Shown: positions 16,970 through 28,609 of the stretch, in pieces
Layout: every line of letters starts with the position of its first letter
Position numbering within the stretch: the first letter of the stretch is position 1
Source of the DNA: Candidatus Dormiibacterota bacterium
Lineage (GTDB): Bacteria; Acidobacteriota; Polarisedimenticolia; Gp22-AA2
Assembly: GCA_035635555.1 (NCBI GenBank)
Contig: DASQAT010000028.1
Span: 133,885-197,884, forward strand
Length of the DNA stretch: 64,000 nt
Direction of reading: 5' to 3'
Made by a program: the position numbers and the translations under genes
Notes under the pieces: model-generated
What the model was told of the DNA's origin: nothing
The model's database searches: none
Seen by the model: only the letters and a program-made list of their open reading frames with translations

Positions 16970-18835
16970 TCAGTTGTGAGAGAAGGGCGAGGCGGGCCCG
17001 GGCGGCTGGCCCTTCGATTCCTGCCAGTCCCGGTATCGCTTCATATAGTTTCGCGCCACGTCCTCGCCCGAGAGTCCCAGACAGCGGGCGTACTCACGCA
17101 GGAACCCGCGCACGAAGACGGCGGCGGGCAGCTCACCGAAACGCTCCTCCTCGATCGCCTGCAGGTAGGCGCGCCGGATCTTCGTCTTCTCGGCGATGGT
17201 CTCGAGCGCCAGGCGGAGACGCTGCCGTTCTTCGCGGAGATCGGCCCCGCTCTCGGGCGCCGGTCGATCGGCAGGGGGAGAGGCGGGCTCGGTCGGCTGT
17301 GAATTCGAGGATTCCGCGGCCGTCCCGAGGATCGCGCCGGATTCGGCGGCCGGGCCGTCGGGGAGGGGAGCGGTCGCGGGAAGGAGCGCCCCGCCGTCCG
17401 GCGGGTCTTCCGCCGGGGGATCGGGGAGGATCGGGGACGGCACCGACTGGCCGCCGGCCAGCTCCAGCCCCGCCCCGGCCTGCTCGTCCGGAGCGGCGCT
17501 CCCGTCTTTCGGTGGCTCGCCGGACGGCGCGGAAACGTCCTTCGCGGCGGCGCCGGCGTGCAGGCCGCGCACCTGGTCCTCCTTGAGCGCGCCGCTTCCG
17601 AGCAGCTGTCGATCGTAGTCGGAGCGGCTCTCCAGGAAAATGAGCGTGCGGTACGCCGCCTCGATGCGCCCCTGGAGCTCGCGCAGGCCCGGGGCGTCCA
17701 TGAGGGTGGACAGGCAGGTGGTTTCGGGATCGTAGGTCTTCTTGAGGAGCTGATAGGCCGATTGCACCTCCTTCGCGGAGGCCTTGGGCACCACTTCCAG
17801 GACCCGGTAATGGTCGAGCGATTCCAGGTCCTCCCATTCTTCGTCGGCGGCGCGCAGCGGCCCGACGCCGACCGACAGGAGACGCGCCGCGGCCCGGGAG
17901 ATCTCCTTGGTGGACGCGGCGTTGGGATATTGCTGCGACAGCGGGCGCCTCTTCTGGACCGCCTGCAGGATCGACAGGTCGTGATCGATGATCCCCGCGG
18001 TGGCCAGCGGCACGCCGAACAGCTTGCGGAAGCCGCTGGCGAGGCAGGCGGCCGCTTCCTCCTCCGACTCTCCCCGCACCTGGTTCAAAAGCAGCTCGAG
18101 TCGCGTGCGCCGCACCAGCGCCCCGATGGCGTCGCGGGCCCCCGGATCGATGGTCCGCAGACGCGTCATGAAGTCCCGGAAGGAGAGACGCTGCGGGTCG
18201 ATCCCCGCCTGCTGCAGACGCTCCTGGATGGTCCCCATCGACTCGCCGGTGACGGCGCGCAGCAGGATCCAGCGCAGGTAGGTCTCGGTGAACAGGTACA
18301 GAGATTCGAGGGCGGCCGGCTCCGGTGTCGTCACCAGGATCCCGACGGTGGCCTCGGCGAATGTGGCGACCGTCGCGGGCCAGCGGCCGGACCCGCAGTC
18401 CACGATGATGTGGTCCGCGGAGAGCGTCGCGAACTGCTCGGCCACCTGGCGCACGAACGCGACGGGATCGTCGCGCAGATCGCCGCGCTGGAGACCGCCG
18501 ATGATGCGCAGGTTCGTGGTCGGCGTCTCGCAGGCGATCTCGGAGAGGAGGGCCGCCTTCCCCGAGGCGATGTCGGCGAGAGTGCGCGGCAGGCGTTGAT
18601 AGCCGAGGTAGGCGTGCAGATTGCTCCCCTGCAGGTCGAGGTCGATCAGCACGACGCGCCGGCCGGCGCGCGCGAGCTGGATCCCGAGGTTGGCCGCCAG
18701 GAGCGACCGCCCGACCCCTCCCTTGCCGCCCGCGAGGCCCCAGATCGACTGGCGCGCCTCGCGCGCTTCGGCGGGCCGGGGGGAGGTGGTGGAGCGGGCG
18801 GCGGTTCCGCTGCTGTTCGTGCTCGTCTGTTCCAT
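16970..18835 (-). CDS. MinD/ParA-like ATPase fused to a J-like domain and a RodZ-type HTH
   Basis: A 621-residue three-part protein. Residues 31-325 are a MinD/FleN-type deviant-Walker ATPase: signature Lys K38 is kept in GGKGGVGRS, but the invariant P-loop Lys is Arg (R43); VLIDLDLQGSNLH follows. Residues 340-412 look like a J domain (LDHYRVLEVVPKASAKEVQSAYQLL), but the HPD motif is absent (YDPET instead). A Pro/Ala/Glu-rich linker (415-530) leads to a RodZ-like HTH (533-603: IAEKTKIRRAYLQAIEEERF, FVRGFLREYARCLGL). No transmembrane helix follows. The start overlaps the spoVR stop (TGATG), so the proteins are probably made together. Localisation or scaffold work for the PrkA-SpoVR system is inference. 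Confidence 0.85.
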   Translation of the reverse strand: MEQTSTNSSGTAARSTTSPRPAEAREARQSIWGLAGGKGGVGRSLLAANLGIQLARAGRRVVLIDLDLQGSNLHAYLGYQRLPRTLADIASGKAALLSEIACETPTTNLRIIGGLQRGDLRDDPVAFVRQVAEQFATLSADHIIVDCGSGRWPATVATFAEATVGILVTTPEPAALESLYLFTETYLRWILLRAVTGESMGTIQERLQQAGIDPQRLSFRDFMTRLRTIDPGARDAIGALVRRTRLELLLNQVRGESEEEAAACLASGFRKLFGVPLATAGIIDHDLSILQAVQKRRPLSQQYPNAASTKEISRAAARLLSVGVGPLRAADEEWEDLESLDHYRVLEVVPKASAKEVQSAYQLLKKTYDPETTCLSTLMDAPGLRELQGRIEAAYRTLIFLESRSDYDRQLLGSGALKEDQVRGLHAGAAAKDVSAPSGEPPKDGSAAPDEQAGAGLELAGGQSVPSPILPDPPAEDPPDGGALLPATAPLPDGPAAESGAILGTAAESSNSQPTEPASPPADRPAPESGADLREERQRLRLALETIAEKTKIRRAYLQAIEEERFGELPAAVFVRGFLREYARCLGLSGEDVARNYMKRYRDWQESKGQPPGPASPFSHN

Positions 18836-20328
18836 CAGGCCACCTTGTCGGAGACTTCCTTTTCCTCGAATTCCTCGCCGTCGAAACTGATGCGGCGGGT
18901 CTTCTCGTCCACCACGGTGTCGAGGTTCACCGGGCGGCCCCAGATGCGCTGGATGTTGCGGAGCGTCTCGCGGGCGTAGTCGTGCTTCAGCTCGACACCC
19001 TCGTACTTGTGCTGCAGAAGGAGCTCTCCCTTGTTGCGGAAATTGCCGTCGACGACGTAGATGAACGGCTGTCCGAAGTTGGTGAGCTGGAAGAGCAGTC
19101 TCTGCTTCACCTTCTTGAAGTCGCGGTCGCTGATCTGGTACATGCCGGTCTTCGGATTGAAGTCGTAGATGAACAGCTTGTGCTCGCGGCAGAAGTCCTC
19201 GGTGAGATAATTATCGATGAAGGTCACGTCGGTGCAGTGCCTGCGCACCTCGAAGATCTTCTCGCGGCCGAGACCGGTCTTCCTGTCCCAGCGCGCCCGC
19301 TCCACCAGGTCCTCGCAGTCGTCGAACTCCTTGCCGAAACGCCCCTTGTTCCAGCGCTCCTCGATGTTGCGGTACAGCTCGACCCCCAGCTTGTAGGGGT
19401 TCAGGCGGCCGCTCCGGCCGCCGAGCGTGCCGGAGTGGTGGTCGGCGTAGTCGATCACCTCGGCGTCGGTGAGCAGTCGCTCGGTCATCAGCTTGGAGTG
19501 CCAGTAGGTGGCCCACCCCTCGTTCATGATCTTGGTCTGGGCCTGGGGAGCGTAGTAGTAGGCCTCCTCGCGCACCATGGACAGGACGTCGCGCCGCCAG
19601 TTGTCCAGGGGGGAGTTGTCGACGAGGAACTTCAGCACGTCGCGCTGCGGCGACTCGGGGAAGCGCTTCTTGCGCTTCGCCTCCTCCTCGAGCTTCTTCT
19701 GGCGCGCCTCGACGAATTCGGGCGGATTGACGAAGTCGTTCATGTACGACTTGCTTTTCATCCGCCGGACCACCGGCCGGGTCTCTTCGGTCCCCGGCAG
19801 GTCCTTGGGGCGCTCCCGCACGATGAAGGGGGAGTGGGGATCGATCAGGTTCTCGAGCGACAGACAGCTGTCGATGAAGTTCTCGACCGGCTCGACGCCG
19901 TGCGCGTCCATGTAGCGCCGGATGCGGGTGCCGTGATTGGCCATCACGTCCATCATCTTGCGGTTGGTCTTCGAGAAGGCCAGGTTGTTCTTGAAGAAGT
20001 CGCAGTGCGCGTAGACGTGAGCGATGACCAGCTTCTGATCGACGACGGCGTTGCACTCCAGCAGGTAGGCGTAGCACGGGTCGTTGTTGATGACCATCTC
20101 GTAAATCTTCGACAGACCGTAGGAGTAGGACTTGGAGAGGTACTCGTATTCCATGCCGAAGCGCCAGTGGGGATAGCGCGTGGGGAAGCCGCCGTACGAA
20201 GCCACCTGGTTCAGGCCGCGGTAATCGAGGTTCTCGAAAATGACCGGGAAGAAGTCGAGGCCGTAGGATCGCGCGTGCCCCTCAATCTCTTCCTGAAGGT
20301 CGGCCAGGTTCTTCGGCAGGTTGGCCAT
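18835..20328 (-). CDS. spoVR: SpoVR/YcgB family protein
   Basis: A 497-residue member of the SpoVR family, named for a Bacillus cortex-formation gene and present as YcgB in E. coli. Recognisable segments are [34 protein letters not shown] in pieces, [59 protein letters not shown] and [21 protein letters not shown]. The conserved His/Glu residues suggest a metal site, but biochemical activity is not known for the family. It starts 2 nt after the yeaH stop and its stop overlaps the next gene, so the order prkA-yeaH-spoVR-fusion reads as one operon. The family is tied to stationary-phase and starvation stress. Confidence 0.95.
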   Translation of the reverse strand: MANLPKNLADLQEEIEGHARSYGLDFFPVIFENLDYRGLNQVASYGGFPTRYPHWRFGMEYEYLSKSYSYGLSKIYEMVINNDPCYAYLLECNAVVDQKLVIAHVYAHCDFFKNNLAFSKTNRKMMDVMANHGTRIRRYMDAHGVEPVENFIDSCLSLENLIDPHSPFIVRERPKDLPGTEETRPVVRRMKSKSYMNDFVNPPEFVEARQKKLEEEAKRKKRFPESPQRDVLKFLVDNSPLDNWRRDVLSMVREEAYYYAPQAQTKIMNEGWATYWHSKLMTERLLTDAEVIDYADHHSGTLGGRSGRLNPYKLGVELYRNIEERWNKGRFGKEFDDCEDLVERARWDRKTGLGREKIFEVRRHCTDVTFIDNYLTEDFCREHKLFIYDFNPKTGMYQISDRDFKKVKQRLLFQLTNFGQPFIYVVDGNFRNKGELLLQHKYEGVELKHDYARETLRNIQRIWGRPVNLDTVVDEKTRRISFDGEEFEEKEVSDKVA

Positions 20329-20330
20329 GC

Positions 20331-21437
20331 TCAGCGGCCCCGTCCAAGGAAATCCTTGATCGACTGGTAGATGCCGTCCTTGTTCTCGATCTTCGACACC
20401 GCCACGCGCTCGTCGTCGCCGTACGCCTCCTTGAGGTCCACCAGGAACTGACCCGTGCCGTACGGGCTCTCGACCTGCCCGTAGCAGAACAGATTGACGC
20501 GCGGCAGGAGCTGCGCTTTGAGGATGTTGACGCACTCCTCGGTGTCGCCCTGGGACCAGTTGTCCCCGTCCGAGAAATGCAGGCAGTAGATGTTCCACTC
20601 CTCGGCGGGGTAGTCCAGGTCGACGATCTTGCTGCACAGCTTGTAGGCGGCCGAGATCACCGTGCCGCCGGACTCACGAGTGTGGTAGAAGGTCTCGCGG
20701 TCGACCTCGCGCGCCTCCGCGTCGTGGATGATGTAGCGGATCTCGACCCCCTTGTAGTGGTGCCTCAACCAGGTATCGATCCAGAACGACTCGATCCGCA
20801 CGATCTCCTTCTGCTCCTCGCCCATCGAACCCGAGACGTCCATCATGTAGAGGATGACGGCGTTGGCCTGCGGCATCGCAGCACTCTTCCAGGAGCGGAA
20901 GCGTTTGTCGGCGCGGATAGGGATCAGGATCGGGTGGTCGGGACGGTACGTGCCGGTCGAGATGCTGCGCTTCAGGGTCTCCTTGTAGGTGCGCTTGAAG
21001 TGTCGCAGCGTCTCGGGCCCGTAGCGCGAGATGCCGGTGTAGCGGTCCCGGTTCGACAGGATGTTCTTGCGCCCCTTCGGACGGATCGCGGGGAGCTCCA
21101 GCTCCTCCCCCAGCATCTCCGCCAGCTCGTCCAGCGAGATATCGACCTCGAGCAGGTGCTCGCCCGGCTGGTTGCCGGCCTCCTGCTTGCCCCCCTCCAC
21201 TTCGCCGGCGCCGAGGACCGTGCCCAGGGCCCCTTCTCCCTGGCCGACGCCGCCGGTCTGCTTGGGGCCGTAGATGAACTGGGGGATGCGGATCTGCGGC
21301 AGGGGGATCGAGATGTAGTCCTTGCCGCGGCGGCCGATGAGCTCGCCGCTGCTGATGTACTTCTTCAGCTCCTTCTTGATCCGCCCGCGGATGATCTGCT
21401 TGAAGCGGTTGTGATCCTGCTCGATCCTGAGGATCAT
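20331..21437 (-). CDS. yeaH: YeaH/YhbH family VWA protein (DUF444)
   Basis: A 368-residue DUF444 protein. It opens [19 protein letters not shown], as in the family, and carries a von Willebrand A-type metal site DVSGSMG (MIDAS motif) in the C-terminal half. LHFSDGDNW and [14 protein letters not shown] are further family landmarks. I chose the ATG at 21437 over a GTG 9 nt earlier because AAAGGG sits at the right distance and the family signature begins directly there. YeaH partners PrkA (YeaG) in E. coli stress and starvation responses; the linkage is kept here, with an 93-nt gap to prkA. Confidence 0.94.
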   Translation of the reverse strand: MILRIEQDHNRFKQIIRGRIKKELKKYISSGELIGRRGKDYISIPLPQIRIPQFIYGPKQTGGVGQGEGALGTVLGAGEVEGGKQEAGNQPGEHLLEVDISLDELAEMLGEELELPAIRPKGRKNILSNRDRYTGISRYGPETLRHFKRTYKETLKRSISTGTYRPDHPILIPIRADKRFRSWKSAAMPQANAVILYMMDVSGSMGEEQKEIVRIESFWIDTWLRHHYKGVEIRYIIHDAEAREVDRETFYHTRESGGTVISAAYKLCSKIVDLDYPAEEWNIYCLHFSDGDNWSQGDTEECVNILKAQLLPRVNLFCYGQVESPYGTGQFLVDLKEAYGDDERVAVSKIENKDGIYQSIKDFLGRGR

Positions 21438-21530
21438 CGCGAACACCCTTTCGACGACAACGCCCCTGCGGGGCGCGCGCCATCCCTCGGCCCGCGGCCC
21501 GGCAGGGGCATCGTGGAGACCACCCGGCCC

Positions 21531-23663
<2,133 letters not shown>

Positions 23664-23693
23664 GTCTTCCTCTATTTCAAATGACCTATCTGT

Positions 23694-23722
23694 AATATAG
23701 AGCGAGGTCACTGAATTGTCAA
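23694..23722 (-). promoter_or_regulatory. Strong sigma70-type promoter for the prkA operon
   Basis: On the minus strand: TTGACA (23717-23722), exactly 17 nt, TATATT (23694-23699), about 31 nt before the ATG at 23663. The leader is AT-rich. This is one of the best consensus promoters in the window. Confidence 0.75.
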
Positions 23723-23898
23723 AAAGTTTATCCGCCGCGGGGCGGCTCCCCCGGTGCGCGCCGGGGTGCCGTGCGCCGTTACGTCCAGCCCACGTGTTCG
23801 CTGCACCTTGCGCAGGGTTTCGCGAGGCCACGCCTGCGCCGGGAGGGTGGACGCGCAGGAGCGGCCCCGTGCGGGCCGTCCTTCGCGCGGAGCGTTTG

Positions 23899-23927
23899 TT
23901 GACAGCCCCCGGGGGAGTCATTAACAT
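23899..23927 (+). promoter_or_regulatory. Promoter for the GGDEF-PilZ pair, with a palindromic spacer
   Basis: TTGACA (23899-23904), 17-nt spacer, TAACAT (23922-23927). The spacer contains the perfect 10-bp palindrome CCCCCGGGGG (23906-23915). The GTG start follows 24 nt later. Together with the prkA promoter it makes the region 23664-23950 a divergent promoter region; nothing else coding is seen there. Confidence 0.6.
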
Positions 23928-23950
23928 CGGCCGCACGCAGAGGGGGAGCT

Positions 23951-25078
23951 GTGGCCTCGCGGGACCCGCAGGACGCCGTCCAGGACGACATCAGGAAGGT
24001 CCTCGACGGGAGGGTCCTGCGCGGCGACCGGCTCATCGAGGCGATCTCCCTGGTCGGCCTCACGCACTCCGTCGAGCCGCTGCGTGCCGCCCTGTCCTTC
24101 GTCCTGCCGATGGACTTCACCGAGCCCGAAGCGCGCGACACCTTGGCCGGCATCGAGAGCCATCGCGGCGAGATGGAAGCGCTTCTCGGGCGTGACCCGG
24201 GGTTCACGGTGGCGGCCTTCGATCTGCTGTACGAGAAGGAGCGCACGCTCCGCGACCCGGTGTTCAGGGACAGGCGCTCCCCGGCCGGTGACGCGGCCGC
24301 GCCCGATCCCCGTCCGCAGCCCGCGGACCGTCTCGAGGATGTCCTGCGCCGGGAGACCCGGCGCGCCGAGCGCTCCGACCGCTCCCTCGCGGTCGTCGTC
24401 CTCTCGCCCGACGGCGCCGCGGCCCCCGCGACCCGGGGGATGGAGGCCGGGCTGGTCGCGCTCCGCGACAGCGCGCGCGACGTCGATTCGGTGGCGGCGG
24501 CGAAGAACGGCGACTTCGTCGTCCTCCTGCCGTGCACGGGCGGCCGGGAGGGTCTGCGCGCCGCCGACCGGCTCCGCCGGGCCCTGCTCGCCTCGACCGG
24601 GTCTTCCTTCAGCGCAGGGGTGGCGGCCGCCTCGGGCAGGGCGGCCGACGCGCACGTCCTGATGCGCTGCGCGCGTCGGGCTCTTCACGAGGCCCGGGGC
24701 TCGGGCTCCGGCGCGGCCCTGCACCGCCTCGAGCGGCGCGCCCATTCCCGCATCCTCGTGGGGACGTCGGTGCCGGCCAGGCTGCGGAGCGCGGGAGGCG
24801 AGTCGGAGATCGTCGTCGAGGACCTGTCGCTGGGCGGGGCGCTGCTCAGCACGCCGCACCGCGTGACCCCGGGGGGTGAGGTCGTCCTCGCCCTGCGCGG
24901 TCCTTCCACGCGTCCGGCCGGGTTCCTCCTCCCGTCGCGGGTCCTGCGCGCCCAGGATGGGCCGACCCCGGGCCAGACCCCCTACCGGGCGGCGATCGGT
25001 TTCTCACCGGATGCGCGGCTTCGGGTTGCCGCGGTCCTCGCCACGCTCCGGGCGAGGGACCAGGCGGGGATGCCGTGA
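23951..25078 (+). CDS. Degenerate GGDEF-PilZ protein
   Basis: A 375-residue protein with the same plan as its downstream neighbour: helical N-terminus (1-110), a GGDEF-like domain (about 120-260) and a C-terminal PilZ domain (about 265-370). The GGDEF motif is replaced by KNGDF, so cyclase activity is not expected. The product-binding I-site RxxD (RDVD) is still present exactly 5 residues before that position. The PilZ motifs RAHSR (RxxxR) and DLSLGG (DxSxxG) are intact. I infer a c-di-GMP binding effector rather than an enzyme. Start is GTG with GGGGGAGC upstream. Its stop overlaps the next gene (GTGA). Confidence 0.75.
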   Translation: MASRDPQDAVQDDIRKVLDGRVLRGDRLIEAISLVGLTHSVEPLRAALSFVLPMDFTEPEARDTLAGIESHRGEMEALLGRDPGFTVAAFDLLYEKERTLRDPVFRDRRSPAGDAAAPDPRPQPADRLEDVLRRETRRAERSDRSLAVVVLSPDGAAAPATRGMEAGLVALRDSARDVDSVAAAKNGDFVVLLPCTGGREGLRAADRLRRALLASTGSSFSAGVAAASGRAADAHVLMRCARRALHEARGSGSGAALHRLERRAHSRILVGTSVPARLRSAGGESEIVVEDLSLGGALLSTPHRVTPGGEVVLALRGPSTRPAGFLLPSRVLRAQDGPTPGQTPYRAAIGFSPDARLRVAAVLATLRARDQAGMP

Positions 25079-26283
25079 TCACCCTCGAGGAGGCGGCCCG
25101 CTACCACGAAGAGCTCACGGAGGTGCTGCGGGAGGACGCGCACAACGAAGAGCGCATCCTGAAGCGTCTGGACCAGATTCGCACCCAGAGCGGGCTTCAG
25201 GTGTACGCCGCGCTGCTGCTCATCCTGACCAACCTCGGCTTCGAGGAGTCGGAAGCCCGCCGGCACTGGGAGGAGATCCTGAAGCACCGGCGGGCCCTCG
25301 GCCAGTCGCTGGGGCGCACCGTGGGGTTGAGGGTGGCGGTGCTCGACTACTTCGTCAACGTCAACCGCCAGCTCACCAGTCCGCGCATCATCGACCTGTC
25401 GCTCGCCGACCGGCAGGATCCGTCCTCCACGATCGACGCGAGCACCGGGCTGTGGAACGCCCGCCAGTTCCTGGCGGCGCTGCAGAAGGAGATTCGCCGC
25501 GCCAAGCGATACCGCCTCGACCTGACGATGCTGTACCTGGACATCGACGATTTCAGGGAGATCAACGAGCGCCACGGCGATCTGGTGGGGAACATCCTGC
25601 TGCGGGAGGTGGCGATCCTGATCAAGAACAAGATCCGGGACATCGACATGGCGGCGCGGCTCGCCGGGGAAGAGTTCGGAGTGATCCTCCCGGAGACCGA
25701 GCGCATGGGGGCGTTCCTGGTGGCCGAGCGGATCCGCAAGGAGATGGAGAGGCACTTCCTGCGCCGGGACGTCGACGGCCGGCCGATCGCCATGACGGTG
25801 ACCATCGGCATGGCCAAGTACCCCGAGGACGCGGCCATCGCCGATCGTCTGGTGCGCCGCGCCGAGGAGGCGATGCACCAGGCCAAGGCCCGCGGCGGGA
25901 ACACCGTCGGCGTCTATTACCGGGAGCGGCGGAACTACATCCGCTTCGACGTGTCGCGCCAGCAGGTGACGATCAAGGTCCAGCCCGCGGGTGAGTCCGC
26001 GGGCGGCTCCGGCGCGCCGGACCACGCCCCTCTCAACATCAGCCGGAGCGGTCTCCTGTTCGAGAGTGAGAAGCCTTACGCCATCGGCGACGAGGTGACC
26101 ATCGTCTGTCAGGACGGGCGCGACCAGGCGCGCGTCACGCTGCGCGCCCGCATCGTGCGCATCGAGGAGATCGAAGGGGAGACCAGACGCTTCGAGGTGG
26201 GCGCCGCTTTCCTTCTCGAGTGGGATCACCAGGAGGCCCAGGTGACCGAATTCCTGCGCCGGGGCGGTCTGGGGGCCGCCTGA
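25075..26283 (+). CDS. Diguanylate cyclase (AGEEF) with C-terminal PilZ domain
   Basis: A 402-residue protein. Residues 1-110 are helical with no known sensor domain and no membrane segment. The GGDEF domain (about 118-280) starts DASTGLWNARQF, has the metal/substrate segment YLDIDDFREINERHGD, and carries AGEEF (197-201) in place of GGDEF or GGEEF. An RDID I-site lies 5 residues before it, so product inhibition is likely. The PilZ domain (about 283-395) has RNYIR and NISRSG. AGxEF variants in the family can be active, so synthesis of c-di-GMP from two GTP is likely but not certain. It is coupled by overlap to the degenerate paralog. Confidence 0.85.
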   Translation: MITLEEAARYHEELTEVLREDAHNEERILKRLDQIRTQSGLQVYAALLLILTNLGFEESEARRHWEEILKHRRALGQSLGRTVGLRVAVLDYFVNVNRQLTSPRIIDLSLADRQDPSSTIDASTGLWNARQFLAALQKEIRRAKRYRLDLTMLYLDIDDFREINERHGDLVGNILLREVAILIKNKIRDIDMAARLAGEEFGVILPETERMGAFLVAERIRKEMERHFLRRDVDGRPIAMTVTIGMAKYPEDAAIADRLVRRAEEAMHQAKARGGNTVGVYYRERRNYIRFDVSRQQVTIKVQPAGESAGGSGAPDHAPLNISRSGLLFESEKPYAIGDEVTIVCQDGRDQARVTLRARIVRIEEIEGETRRFEVGAAFLLEWDHQEAQVTEFLRRGGLGAA

Positions 26284-26306
26284 CCGGGGATTCCGACGGC
26301 CGCCCG

Positions 26307-26996
26307 ATGCGCATGACGGTGCTGGGAATCGACACGGCGACCTCGCGCGGGAGCGTGGCGCTTGCGCGTCAGGGGGAGGTCCTGGCCGCCGCGGATCTCC
26401 ACGAGCGCGGCGCGCACGCCAGGGACCTGGTACAGAGAATCGACCGGCTCCTCGCGGGGACCGGTCTCGGGCCCGGCGATCTTCGGGGTATCGTCGTGAC
26501 GCTCGGCCCCGGGTCGTTCACGGGCGTTCGGGTCGGGCTCGCCACAGCGAAGGGGCTCGCCTATGCGCTCGACATCGGTCTCGGCGGCATGTCCACTCTC
26601 GAGGCCCTGGCGCGTGCCGGGCTCCTGCAGGGGGCGGGGAGGGCGGTGGCCGTGTGCGCGGCCATCGAGGCCGGCCGGGGCGAGGTGTACGCCGCGCTGT
26701 TCGGCGTCGCCGATCGCGAGCCGGTCCGCGAGACCGACGATCGCTCCTACCGACCGGCCGATCTGGCGAGGATTCTGCGGTCGGGGACGCTCGTCGTGGG
26801 GGACGGGGCCTCGACGGTCGAACGCGCAATTCGGGACGAGGGGCGGGACATCCTGATGACCGAGCCCTGGCCGATCCTGGCCGGTCCGCTCGCGCTTTGG
26901 GGTTGCCGCACCCTGGTCCCCGGCGTACGCTACGTGCCGGGGCAGCCGCGTCCGAACTACGTTCGTCCGTCCGACGCGGAGGCGCCCCGACGGTGA
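26307..26996 (+). CDS. tsaB: tRNA threonylcarbamoyladenosine synthesis protein TsaB
   Basis: A 229-residue TsaB (YeaZ). The N-terminus MTVLGIDTATSRGSVAL and the VVTLGPGSFTGVRVGLATAKGLAY segment are diagnostic. TsaB is the non-catalytic ASKHA-fold partner of TsaD in adding the t6A modification at A37 of ANN-decoding tRNAs. Two in-frame ATG codons (26307 and 26313) are possible; neither has an ideal ribosome site. It overlaps rimI by GTGA, a common tsaB-rimI arrangement. TsaD and TsaE are not in the window. Confidence 0.93.
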   Translation: MRMTVLGIDTATSRGSVALARQGEVLAAADLHERGAHARDLVQRIDRLLAGTGLGPGDLRGIVVTLGPGSFTGVRVGLATAKGLAYALDIGLGGMSTLEALARAGLLQGAGRAVAVCAAIEAGRGEVYAALFGVADREPVRETDDRSYRPADLARILRSGTLVVGDGASTVERAIRDEGRDILMTEPWPILAGPLALWGCRTLVPGVRYVPGQPRPNYVRPSDAEAPRR

Positions 26997-27496
26997 TCGC
27001 CAAGTCCCGGAAAGGACGGGAGCGCCTCCACTCCTTCAGCATCTCCGGCATGTCGGTCGAGGACATACCGGGCGTCCTGGTGATCGAGAACGTCTCGTTT
27101 CCGACGCCCTGGAGCGAGTCGGCGTTCCGCTACGAGCTGCTGGAAAACCCGTACGCCAGCCTGTTCGTGGCGAAGACCCGCGATACGGTCGAGGTCATCG
27201 CCTTCGCGTGCGCCTGGATCGTCGACCAGGAGATGAAGATCAACAACATCGCGGTCCATCCGGAGTACCGGACGCGCGGCGTCGGCACACGCTTCCTGAA
27301 GTTTCTCCTGGAGTACGCCGCCTCGCAGGGCTGCCGGGAGGTGACGCTCGAGGTTCGGCCCAGCAACGAGGTGGCGCTCCATTTGTACCAGCAGGCCGGG
27401 TTCGTGCCGGTGGGCCGGCGCAAGCAGTACTACACGGACACGCACGAAGACGCCATCGTGATGTGGCGGCGGATCGAGGCACCGCCGCAGGGCTGA
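26993..27496 (+). CDS. rimI: Ribosomal-protein-S18-alanine N-acetyltransferase RimI
   Basis: A 167-residue GNAT acetyltransferase. It begins the domain with the SVEDIPGVLVIENVSFPTPWSE pattern in pieces typical of RimI (the FPTPWS motif), has the acetyl-CoA loop EYRTRGVGTRFL, EVRPSNEVALHLYQQAGF, and the closing RRKQYYTDTHEDAIVMW. It acetylates the N-terminus of ribosomal protein S18. The GTG start at 26993 overlaps the tsaB stop; an open frame continues upstream inside tsaB but is not used. Confidence 0.92.
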   Translation: MIAKSRKGRERLHSFSISGMSVEDIPGVLVIENVSFPTPWSESAFRYELLENPYASLFVAKTRDTVEVIAFACAWIVDQEMKINNIAVHPEYRTRGVGTRFLKFLLEYAASQGCREVTLEVRPSNEVALHLYQQAGFVPVGRRKQYYTDTHEDAIVMWRRIEAPPQG

Positions 27497-27528
27497 GATT
27501 CGGGGACGGCGGAACAGGTCCGAACGGC

Positions 27529-27557
27529 TTGCGCCCTCCCACCGGGGATGATAGACT
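27529..27557 (+). promoter_or_regulatory. Sigma70-type promoter before the YdcH-like gene
   Basis: TTGCGC (27529-27534), 17-nt spacer, TAGACT (27552-27557) preceded by TGA (extended -10). It lies about 77 nt before the ATG at 27634 and probably serves the YdcH-like, psd and pssA genes. Confidence 0.45.
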
Positions 27558-27633
27558 GACGCACAAATATGGACGCGCGTGAATATCGATCCAGTTCGCT
27601 CGAACACCCCTTAAAATCAGGAGGTTGAGGCCG

Positions 27634-27879
27634 ATGGTGCACATCCAGGAGGACCTGAAGCGGACGCTTTCGGAGAACCACGACGAGTATCGAAAGCTGC
27701 TGGCGGAGCACGCCATCTGTGAGTCCAGGCTTCAGGAACTTCAGGGGAAGGCCGTCCTCGACGACGCCGAGCGGGTCGAGAGCGTCAACATCAAGAAGCA
27801 GAAGCTCCATCTCAAAGACCGGATGGAGGCCATCCTCCGGCAGCACATGGAGCGCACGAGCGGCGCCGGGGTCCGGTAG
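27634..27879 (+). CDS. YdcH-like small helical protein (DUF465-type)
   Basis: An 81-residue, highly charged, entirely helical protein. The pattern HxEYRKLLAEHAICESRLQEL... LKKQKLxLKDRMEAIL resembles the DUF465/YdcH family, whose members are small helical hairpins of unknown function. The ATG at 27634 was chosen because CAGGAGG is 9 nt before it; a TTG at 27625 is too close to that site. It lies in front of psd. A structural or protein-protein role is likely; nothing more can be read from the sequence. Confidence 0.75.
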   Translation: MVHIQEDLKRTLSENHDEYRKLLAEHAICESRLQELQGKAVLDDAERVESVNIKKQKLHLKDRMEAILRQHMERTSGAGVR

Positions 27880-27964
27880 CCGGCGGGCCGGGGAATCACG
27901 GCGTAAGCGTCTCGACACGCGAGGGGGCGCCCGCCCGGCGCCCCCTTTTCAACCGGGGGCTGAC

Positions 27965-28609
27965 GTGCCGGTGGCGATTCAGGCGGTGCCGTTTCTCGCA
28001 GGGTTGCTGGTCGCGGGGCTGGTCCTCGGGCTCGTCTTCGGTCCCTGGGGCGCCGTCCCCGTCGGTCTTCTCGCCCTGTTCGTTCTCTTCTTCTTTCGCG
28101 ATCCCGACAGGATCATTCCCGAGGGGGCGGGGCTCGTCCTGTCCCCGGCCGACGGCAGGGTCACGGAGGTCCTGCGCGCCCGCGACGGCACGCGGGTCTC
28201 GGTCTTCCTTTCGGTCTTCAACTGCCACATCAACCGCTCGCCGATCGGTGGCCAGGTCGTCGGGGCGCGCCACACTCCGGGCCGGTTTCATCCGGCCTGG
28301 CAGGGCCGGGCGAGCCACGAGAACGAGCGCAATCACCTGCTGCTCCGCTCGGACACCGGTGATTACGGCGTGACGCAGGTGGCCGGCGTGCTGGCACGAC
28401 GCATCGTCTGCACTAAATCGGTTGGAAACGTCGTGAGCCGGGGGGAGCGCATCGGTCTGATCCGCTTCGGATCGCGCACGGACCTGCACCTGCCGCCGGG
28501 GGTGGAGCCGCTCGTCCGCGTGGGGGATCGGGTCAGGGGCGGCCTGACGATCATGGCGCGCGCCCTGCCGAAGGAGCAGGCGGGCCGGGTCGCGGGGATG
28601 GGCGCATGA
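27965..28609 (+). CDS. psd: Phosphatidylserine decarboxylase, short type
   Basis: A 214-residue short-form decarboxylase that makes phosphatidylethanolamine at the inner membrane. Two hydrophobic N-terminal stretches (about 10-45) precede the FFFRDPDRIIP entry. LSPADGRVTEV, FLSVFNCHINRSPIGG and ASHENERN are family motifs. The auto-cleavage site that generates the pyruvoyl group is the GS of RFGSRTDLHLP near the C-terminus. The start is GTG at 27965 after a GGGGGC stretch; a GTG 6 nt later is also possible. It is coupled to pssA by an ATGA overlap, so the serine-to-ethanolamine lipid route is in one operon. Confidence 0.93.
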   Translation: MPVAIQAVPFLAGLLVAGLVLGLVFGPWGAVPVGLLALFVLFFFRDPDRIIPEGAGLVLSPADGRVTEVLRARDGTRVSVFLSVFNCHINRSPIGGQVVGARHTPGRFHPAWQGRASHENERNHLLLRSDTGDYGVTQVAGVLARRIVCTKSVGNVVSRGERIGLIRFGSRTDLHLPPGVEPLVRVGDRVRGGLTIMARALPKEQAGRVAGMGA

